A stretch of DNA of 64,000 nucleotides from Nonomuraea coxensis DSM 45129. GTDB taxonomy: Bacteria > Actinomycetota > Actinomycetes > Streptosporangiales > Streptosporangiaceae. The notes beneath the pieces were generated by a model, which did not search any database, was not told the origin of the DNA, and saw nothing but the letters and a program-made list of their open reading frames with translations. This document shows, in pieces, positions 58,054 to 64,000 of this stretch. How positions within the stretch are numbered: position 1 is the first letter of the stretch; every line of letters begins with the position of its first letter. Position numbers and translations under genes: made by a program. The stretch is taken from positions 1,116,001 through 1,180,000 of the forward strand of contig NZ_CP068985.1 in NCBI RefSeq assembly GCF_019397265.1, in the 5' to 3' direction.

Positions 58054-59148
58054 ATGATGGAGAGCTCTTTGCCAGGCCTCGAGGCGATCCTCCTGGTCGG
58101 GGGGCAGGGCACGCGCCTGCGTCCGCTGACACTGGGCACGCCCAAGCCGCTGCTGCCGACTGCCGGGGTGCCGTTCCTGGCCCACCAGCTGGCCCGTGCG
58201 CGATCGTTCGGCGTGCGCCGGATCGTGTTCGCGACCTCCTACAAGGCGTCGATGTTCGAGCCGGTCTTCGGCGACGGCGCGGCGTTCGGGCTCTCCCTCA
58301 GCTACATGACGGAGGAGACGCCCCTCGGCACCGGCGGAGCCATCCGCAACGCGGCCGAGGCGCTCACCGCGGGGCCGTCCGACCCGGTGCTCGTGCTCAA
58401 CGGCGACATCCTCTCCGGGCACGACATCGGCGAGCAGGTCCGCCTGCACCGCACGCGGCAGGCCGCTGTAACGCTCCATTTGACGGAGGTCGACGACCCC
58501 TCCCGCTTCGGCTGCGTCCCGACGGACGACAGCGGGCGGGTCACGGCCTTCCTGGAGAAGACCCCCGAGCCGGTCACCAACCGCATCAACGCCGGCTGTT
58601 ACGTCTTCACCCGCTCGGTCATCGACACCATCCCCAAGGACGAGGTGGTGTCGGTGGAGCGGCAGACGTTCCCCGGGCTGATCGAGGCGGGCGAGCTGGT
58701 GCTCGGCTACGCCACCCGCACCTACTGGCTCGACGTCGGCACGCCGGCCGCGTTCGTGCAGGGCTCGCGCGACCTGGTGCTGGGCCGGCTGGAGTCCCCG
58801 GCGCTGCCGGGGCCCGCGGGCGAGTTCCTGGCGCTGCCCGGCGCCGACGTCGCGCCGACGGCCAAGGTCGAGGGCGGCACCACGGTCGGCGCGCGGGCGG
58901 TCGTCGAGGCCGGTGCCGTCGTGGTCGGCTCGGTGCTGGGCGACGACTGCGTGATCGAGGCGGGCGCGCAGGTCATCGACTCGGTGCTGGGCAAGGGCGT
59001 GCGGGTGTGCGCGGGCACGGTGGTGCGCGGCGCGGTGATCGGCGACGGCGCCGTGGTCGGTCCTGGCAACGAGCTCCAGGACGGCGTGCGCGTCTGGCCC
59101 GGCGTCGAGCTGCCCGAGCGGGCGGTGCGTTACTCCAGCGACGTCTGA
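58054..59148 (+). CDS. Mannose-1-phosphate guanylyltransferase-like NDP-sugar synthase
   Basis: A 364-residue enzyme. The nucleotidyltransferase domain has 'AILLVGGQGTRLRPLTLGTP' with 'KPLLP', 'PLGTGGAIRNAAE', 'VLVLNGDILSG' and 'FLEKTPEPVTNRINAGCYVF', followed by a left-handed beta-helix of hexapeptide repeats (about 265-355: 'VEGGTTVGARAVVEAGAVV'). The length and order match actinobacterial ManB/GMPP proteins that make GDP-mannose. It lies 17 nt after a mannosyltransferase-like gene. Confidence 0.88.
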   Translation: MMESSLPGLEAILLVGGQGTRLRPLTLGTPKPLLPTAGVPFLAHQLARARSFGVRRIVFATSYKASMFEPVFGDGAAFGLSLSYMTEETPLGTGGAIRNAAEALTAGPSDPVLVLNGDILSGHDIGEQVRLHRTRQAAVTLHLTEVDDPSRFGCVPTDDSGRVTAFLEKTPEPVTNRINAGCYVFTRSVIDTIPKDEVVSVERQTFPGLIEAGELVLGYATRTYWLDVGTPAAFVQGSRDLVLGRLESPALPGPAGEFLALPGADVAPTAKVEGGTTVGARAVVEAGAVVVGSVLGDDCVIEAGAQVIDSVLGKGVRVCAGTVVRGAVIGDGAVVGPGNELQDGVRVWPGVELPERAVRYSSDV

Positions 59149-59221
59149 CGCGCGCTCCGCCCCGCTACGTCAACGGCGTCCGACGTCCGTTCCACCCTGC
59201 CGGGGGCGGCAGACTGGACGG

Positions 59222-60118
59222 GTGAGGGAGCGCAGGTGGGCGCCGGATGGGCCGCTCGACGTCGGGCTGGCGCTGCAGCCGCACCGGCGCGGCGGCGGCG
59301 ATCCCGCCTGGCGGCGCACCGCCGACGGGGCCGTGTGGCGCACCTCCAGGACGCCCGCGGGCCCCTGCACGCTCCGGGTGAGCGTAGCGGGCGGCGAGGT
59401 GCTGGGGCAGGCGTGGGGCCCCGGCGCGGACTGGGCGCTGGAGACCCTGCCGGCGCTGCTCGGGGCCGAGGACGACCCGTCCGGGTTCAGGGTGCGGCAC
59501 GAGGTGCTGGCCGACGTCGTACGCCGCCACCCCGGCCTGCGCATCGGCCGTACCGGCCGCGTCATGGAGGCCCTGGTGCCGGCCGTGCTGGAGCAGAAGG
59601 TGGTGGGCCAGGAGGCGTGGCGGGCCTGGCGCGGCCTGCTCCACCGTTACGGCGAGCCCGCCCCCGGCCCGGCCCCGGAGGGCATGCGGGTGATCCCCGA
59701 GCCGGCGGTGTGGCGGCAGATCCCCTCCTGGCACTGGCACCGGGTGGGCGCGGAGGCGGTGCGGGCCCGTACGATCGCCACCGCCGCCTGGCACGCCGAC
59801 AAGCTGGAGGCGGCCCGCACCACGCAGGAGCTCGACCGGCTGCTGCGCGCGCTGCCCGGCGTCGGGGTGTGGACGTCGGCCGAGGTGCGCCAGCGCGCGT
59901 TCGGCGATCCCGACGCGGTGAGCGTGGGCGATTTCCACCTGGCCAAGCTGGTCGGCTACGCGCTGACAGGGGAGAAGACCGACGATCCCGGCATGTTGCG
60001 GCTGCTGGAGCCCTATGAGGGGCACCGGCACCGGGCGACGGTGCTGGTGTGGCTGTCGGGGCGGCGGCCGCCGGCTCGGGGGCCGCGGATGCCGGCGCGC
60101 GATTATCGGGCTTTTTGA
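59222..60118 (+). CDS. AlkA-like DNA-3-methyladenine glycosylase family protein
   Basis: A 298-residue HhH-GPD superfamily protein. The helix-hairpin-helix is 'LRALPGVGVWTSAEVRQRAF' and the catalytic Asp is in 'VSVGDFHLAKLVG'. 'LVPAVLEQKVVGQEAWRAWR' is the AlkA-type core. The enzyme family removes alkylated bases from DNA. No Ada-type N-terminal regulator domain is present. GTG start. Confidence 0.9.
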   Translation: MRERRWAPDGPLDVGLALQPHRRGGGDPAWRRTADGAVWRTSRTPAGPCTLRVSVAGGEVLGQAWGPGADWALETLPALLGAEDDPSGFRVRHEVLADVVRRHPGLRIGRTGRVMEALVPAVLEQKVVGQEAWRAWRGLLHRYGEPAPGPAPEGMRVIPEPAVWRQIPSWHWHRVGAEAVRARTIATAAWHADKLEAARTTQELDRLLRALPGVGVWTSAEVRQRAFGDPDAVSVGDFHLAKLVGYALTGEKTDDPGMLRLLEPYEGHRHRATVLVWLSGRRPPARGPRMPARDYRAF

Positions 60119-60166
60119 CCCGCCCTGGGTGCATGTGGGGAACTCAGCGCCCCGTACTGTGCCTGT

Positions 60167-62719
60167 ATGGACCTCGTCAACGATTCCGCGCTCCGCCGCG
60201 CTCTCGCCCGCGCCCGCGACGGCAAGACCCTCGACGTCACCGAGGCCACAGTGCTGCTGCACGCGCGGGACGAGCACCTCGACGCCCTCCTGGAGCACGC
60301 CTCCCGCGTCCGCGACGCCGGCCTTGAGTCCGCCGGCCGGCCAGGGGTCGTCACCTACAGCAGGAAGGTGTTCATCCCGCTGACCAGGTTGTGCAGGGAC
60401 CGGTGCGGCTACTGCACGTTCGCCACCGCGCCGCACAAGCTTGAGTCGCCCTTCCTGAGCCCGGACGAGGTCCTGGAGATCGCCAGGCAGGGCGCGGCGA
60501 TGGGATGCAAGGAGGCGCTGTTCACGCTGGGGGACCGGCCGGAGGACCGCTGGCGCCAGGCCCGCGAGTGGCTGGACGCGCACGGCTACGACGACACGCT
60601 GTCGTACGTGCGGGCCATGGCGATCAGGGTCCTGGAGGAGACCGGCCTGCTGCCGCACCTCAACCCCGGGGTGATGAGCTGGCGGGACCTGCAGCGGCTC
60701 AAGCCCGTCGCGCCGTCCATGGGGATGATGCTGGAGACGACGTCGCGGCGGCTGTTCGAGGAGAAGGGGCAGCCGCACCACGGCTCGCCGGACAAGGACC
60801 CGGCGGTGCGGCTGCGGGTGCTGGAGGACGCCGGACGCAGCAACGTGCCGTTCACCACCGGCATCCTCATCGGCATCGGGGAGACCATCCAGGACCGGGC
60901 CGAGTCGATCTTCGCGATCCGGCGGGTGGCCCGCGAGTACGGCGGCGTCCAGGAGGTCATCGTCCAGAACTTCCGCGCCAAGCCGGACACCGCGATGCGC
61001 GGCATGCCCGACGCCGACCTCCAGGAGCTGGCCGCCACCATCGCCGTCACGCGCCTGGTGCTCGGCCCGAAGGCCCGCGTCCAGGCCCCGCCGAACCTGG
61101 TGGACGCCGAGTACGCGCTCATGCTCCGCGCCGGCATCGACGACTGGGGCGGCGTCTCCCCGCTCACCCCCGACCACGTCAACCCCGAGCGGCCCTGGCC
61201 GCAGATCGAGGAGCTGGCCGCCCGCACCGCCGCGGCCGGGTTCGCGCTGCGCGAGCGCCTGACCATCTACCCCGAGTACGTGCTGGCCGGCGAGCCCTGG
61301 CTGGACCCGCGCCTGTCCGCGCACGTGGCCGCGCTCGCCGACCCGGAGACCGGCCTGGCCCGCGAGGACGCCGTGCTCCAGGGCCGCCCGTGGCAGGAGC
61401 CGGACGGCGGCTTCGTCCCGGCCGGGCGGGTGGACCTGCACGTCGAGGTGGACACCGACGGGCGCACCCACGACCGGCGCGCCGACTTCGACCACGTCTA
61501 CGGCGACTGGGAGGCGCTGAAGGACCGCCTCGGCACGGCGACGCCCACGACGCCCGGCGACGTGCGGCAGGCGCTGCGCAGGGCGGCGGCCGACCCGGCC
61601 GGGCTCACCGACGACGAGGCCGTGGCCCTGCTCGGCGCGGACGGCGAGGCGCTGGAGGAGCTGGCCGCCATCGCCGACGACCTGCGGCGGCAGGCGGCCG
61701 GCGACGACGTCACCTACGTCGTCAACAGGAACATCAACTTCACCAACGTCTGCTACACCGGCTGCCGGTTCTGCGCGTTCGCGCAGCGGCGCACGGACGC
61801 CGACGCCTACACGCTGAGCCTGGACCAGGTGGCCGACCGGGCGCAGGAGGCGTGGGAGGCCGGCGCGACCGAGGTGTGCATGCAGGGCGGCATCCATCCC
61901 GACCTGCCGGGGGCCGCCTACTTCGACATCGCGAGGGCGGTGAAGGCCCGTACGCCGGACATGCACGTGCACGCCTTCTCGCCGATGGAGGTCATCAACG
62001 GCGCGTCCAGGACGAACCTGTCCGTACGGGAGTGGCTGGAGGCCGCCAAGGAAGCCGGCGTGGACTCGCTGCCGGGCACGGCGGCCGAGATCCTGGACGA
62101 CGACGTGCGCTGGGTGCTCACCAAGGGCAAGCTGCCGGCGAAGGAGTGGATCGACGTCATCACCACGGCCCACAAGGTGGGCATCCCGACCACGTCCACG
62201 ATGATGTACGGCCACGTGGACAACCACCTGCACTGGGTCAGGCACATCAAGCTGATCAGGCGGCTGCAGGAGGAGACCGGCGGGTTCTCGGAGTTCGTGC
62301 TGCTGCCGTTCGTGCACACGAGCGCGCCGATCTATCTGGCCGGCATCGCCCGCCCCGGCCCCACGGCGCGCGAGAACCGGGCCGTGCACGCCCTGGCCAG
62401 GATCCTGCTGCACGGCGCGATCGGCAACATCCAGTGCTCGTGGGTCAAGCTCCAGGACGACCTGTGCCGTCAGGTGCTCCAGGGCGGCGTGAACGACCTC
62501 GGCGGCACGCTCATGGAGGAGACCATCAGCCGCATGGCGGGCTCGGAGAACGGCTCGTACAAGACGATCAGCGAGCTGCGGGCCATGGTCGAGGTCACCG
62601 GGCGGCCGGTGCGCCAGCGCACCACCGAGTACGGCGTCCCGTCGGCGGAGCGGCTGGCCGCCTCGGCGGCGAGCGACGGCGTCTGCCAGAGCGTACGGCG
62701 GGTGTTGCCGCTCGCTTAG
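60167..62719 (+). CDS. fbiC: FO synthase (fused CofG-CofH), coenzyme F420 biosynthesis
   Basis: An 850-residue fusion of two radical-SAM enzymes that builds the deazaflavin FO from tyrosine and the flavin precursor amino-ribitylaminouracil. The CofG half binds its [4Fe-4S] through Cys76, Cys80 and Cys83 ('CRDRCGYC'), the CofH half through Cys529, Cys533 and Cys536 ('CYTGCRFC'). The single-chain fusion is typical of actinobacteria; archaea have two proteins. It supplies F420 for enzymes such as the LLM oxidoreductase at 29.7 kb. No other F420 gene is in the window. Confidence 0.97.
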   Translation: MDLVNDSALRRALARARDGKTLDVTEATVLLHARDEHLDALLEHASRVRDAGLESAGRPGVVTYSRKVFIPLTRLCRDRCGYCTFATAPHKLESPFLSPDEVLEIARQGAAMGCKEALFTLGDRPEDRWRQAREWLDAHGYDDTLSYVRAMAIRVLEETGLLPHLNPGVMSWRDLQRLKPVAPSMGMMLETTSRRLFEEKGQPHHGSPDKDPAVRLRVLEDAGRSNVPFTTGILIGIGETIQDRAESIFAIRRVAREYGGVQEVIVQNFRAKPDTAMRGMPDADLQELAATIAVTRLVLGPKARVQAPPNLVDAEYALMLRAGIDDWGGVSPLTPDHVNPERPWPQIEELAARTAAAGFALRERLTIYPEYVLAGEPWLDPRLSAHVAALADPETGLAREDAVLQGRPWQEPDGGFVPAGRVDLHVEVDTDGRTHDRRADFDHVYGDWEALKDRLGTATPTTPGDVRQALRRAAADPAGLTDDEAVALLGADGEALEELAAIADDLRRQAAGDDVTYVVNRNINFTNVCYTGCRFCAFAQRRTDADAYTLSLDQVADRAQEAWEAGATEVCMQGGIHPDLPGAAYFDIARAVKARTPDMHVHAFSPMEVINGASRTNLSVREWLEAAKEAGVDSLPGTAAEILDDDVRWVLTKGKLPAKEWIDVITTAHKVGIPTTSTMMYGHVDNHLHWVRHIKLIRRLQEETGGFSEFVLLPFVHTSAPIYLAGIARPGPTARENRAVHALARILLHGAIGNIQCSWVKLQDDLCRQVLQGGVNDLGGTLMEETISRMAGSENGSYKTISELRAMVEVTGRPVRQRTTEYGVPSAERLAASAASDGVCQSVRRVLPLA

Positions 62720-62726
62720 TTGTAAC

Positions 62727-62738
62727 TTGTTCTAACAA
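62727..62738. promoter_or_regulatory. Palindrome upstream of the solute-binding/VWA-like gene
   Basis: TTGTT-CT-AACAA is an inverted repeat in the 60-nt gap between fbiC and the next gene. A/T-rich for this genome. Possible operator or part of a promoter. Confidence 0.35.
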
Positions 62739-62779
62739 CGGGTTGCGCCCTGACTGCGGGACCCTGACAGAATCGGCAC

Positions 62780-64000
62780 GTGCGGTTGGGTCGGCATCGC
62801 GCCGCGCTCTCCACCGAGCAGCGGCGCAAGAAGGCGTTACGGCGTGGTGTGCTGGCCGGGCTCGCGGCCGTGGCCATCGTCGCCGCCTCGCTGACCGTGG
62901 TGCTCGGCGGCGCCGGCGCGCTCTGCTCGACGCGGGAGCCCGTTCTGGTGAGCGTCGCGGCGGCGGTGGACGTGGCGCCCGCCGTCATGGAGGCGGCCGG
63001 GCGGTTCAACGACACCAAGGCGTCCGTGGGCGGCCGGTGCGTGCTCATCCAGGTGACCGAGCAGCCGCCGGCCACCGTCCTGCGCACCCTCATCGGCGAC
63101 CGCGCGGGCGTGCTGCGCGAGCGGCCAGACGGGTGGATCGCCGACTCCTCGGCCTGGATCCGGCTGGCCCGCCAGCGGGGGGCCAGCTCGCTGCCGGCCG
63201 GGGAGAGCGTCGTCGCGACCTCGCCGCTGGTGTTCGCCACGCGGCAGTCGCTGGCGCGGCGCTTCTCCGTGGGCAACACCGAGATGAACTGGCGGATGGT
63301 CTTCCCGTCCACCGCGCGCGGGCGGCTGACGCCCACGGACGGCGAGCCCGACGTCGTACGCGTGCCCGATCCCTCGCTGGCCGGGGCGGGCATCGCGACC
63401 GTGGCCGCCGCCCGTGACGTGGTCGGCACCGGGCCGGAGGCCGACAAGGCGCTGACCGCGTTCGTGCGCTGGGCGCAGGCGGGGTCGGCGCCCGACTACC
63501 GCAGCATGCTGGCGGCGGTCGACGACCGTACGTTCTGGCAGCGGCCGGTGGTCATCGTGCCGGAGCAGTCCGTGTGGAACCACAACCAGCGGCCCTCCGC
63601 CGACCCCGTCGTGGCGCTGCATCCGCGCGAGGGGACCATCGACCTCGACTACCCCTACGTCGTCACCGCCACCGACCCGGTCGTGGCCGAGGCTTCCACG
63701 GCGTTCGCCGACTGGCTGACGGGGCCGGAGGCGCAGCAGATCGTGCGGCGGGCCGGGTTCCGGTCGGGCGACGGCGAGGAGGGGCCGCTCTCGCCGGGGC
63801 CGCTGCTCCCCACCGCCGCCCCCAAGGTGCGTACGTCGGTCACGCCGCAGGACATCGACGAGGCGCTGCGCGCCTGGAGCAGGCTCGCCCCGCCCACCAA
63901 CATCCTGGTGCTGGCCGACACCAGCAAGCACATGGCCGAGCCGCTGAAGGGCAGCACCCGCGTGCAGGTGGCGCTGGAGGCCGCCAGGATCGGGCTCCAG
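62780..64000 (+). CDS. Membrane-anchored solute-binding plus VWA-like protein (3' end outside window)
   Basis: At least 407 residues, continuing beyond the window. A cytoplasmic basic start and one membrane helix (about 24-46) precede a substrate-binding-protein-like domain ('VSVAAAVDVAPAVMEAAGRF', 'VVATSPLVFATRQSLARRF', 'AFADWLTGPEAQQIVRRAGF'). A VWA-type domain seems to begin at 'NILVLADTSKHM'; a MIDAS would read D-x-S-x-S/T, and here the last position is not Ser, so metal binding is uncertain. Similar architectures are known in actinobacteria. GTG start. Confidence 0.8.
   Translation, partial: MRLGRHRAALSTEQRRKKALRRGVLAGLAAVAIVAASLTVVLGGAGALCSTREPVLVSVAAAVDVAPAVMEAAGRFNDTKASVGGRCVLIQVTEQPPATVLRTLIGDRAGVLRERPDGWIADSSAWIRLARQRGASSLPAGESVVATSPLVFATRQSLARRFSVGNTEMNWRMVFPSTARGRLTPTDGEPDVVRVPDPSLAGAGIATVAAARDVVGTGPEADKALTAFVRWAQAGSAPDYRSMLAAVDDRTFWQRPVVIVPEQSVWNHNQRPSADPVVALHPREGTIDLDYPYVVTATDPVVAEASTAFADWLTGPEAQQIVRRAGFRSGDGEEGPLSPGPLLPTAAPKVRTSVTPQDIDEALRAWSRLAPPTNILVLADTSKHMAEPLKGSTRVQVALEAARIGLQ

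Noticed and set aside
1..64000. tRNA, rRNA and riboswitch genes
   Set aside because: I looked for cloverleaf arms, GGTTC-type T-loops and known riboswitch cores by eye and found none I could support; a covariance-model scan would be decisive.

Overview
This is high-GC actinomycete DNA. The evidence is a mycothiol-linked formaldehyde dehydrogenase, a fused FO synthase (coenzyme F420), DtxR-type iron boxes, LCP cell-wall ligases, GTG/TTG starts and GTGA/ATGA stop-start overlaps. A Streptosporangiales-type host would fit, but that is inference; nothing in the window fixes the genus.

Layout. 1-11.7 kb is mostly core metabolism: mycothiol dehydrogenase tail plus MBL hydrolase, an iron-controlled bfd-bfr pair, a frameshifted epimerase, an OmpR-type two-component system, GtrA, purK and purE joined by a 24-codon ORF, an internally deleted acetyltransferase, UDP-glucose dehydrogenase and an acyl-CoA dehydrogenase. 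11.7-19.6 kb is accessory. It holds two inverted ~200-bp relics, an A/T-richer orphan membrane-anchored protein, an IS630-type element with a divergent passenger gene, an orphan IS3 OrfA, and a four-gene minus-strand locus encoding a thioredoxin-like protein, an ABC exporter, an 8-cysteine peptide and an S26 signal peptidase. 19.6-30.9 kb has a lipoprotein, a TetR repressor with its operator, membrane proteins including a YhiM/DUF2776 homologue, a Ser/Thr kinase, an ISL3 element that split a gene from its ribosome-binding site, secreted proteins, an F420/flavin-type oxidoreductase and a STAS protein.

31-59 kb is a large envelope-polymer region: two LCP ligases, many glycosyltransferases, a TagB/TagF-like polymerase, an IspD/TarI-type cytidylyltransferase, two CDP-alcohol phosphotransferases, a DUF5941 protein, a LicC-like nucleotidyltransferase, an EgsA/AraM-type glycerol-1-phosphate dehydrogenase, two flippase-like membrane proteins, an acyltransferase and a mannose-1-phosphate guanylyltransferase-like protein. 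A TnpB (IS605-type) element sits inside it. 59-64 kb has an AlkA-like glycosylase, fbiC and the start of a solute-binding/VWA-like protein that runs off the window.

The two systems most worth pursuing are the cysteine-rich peptide locus (15.9-19.1 kb) and the glycerol-1-phosphate/CDP-alcohol cassette (37.6-42.3 kb). No tRNA, rRNA or CRISPR array was seen.
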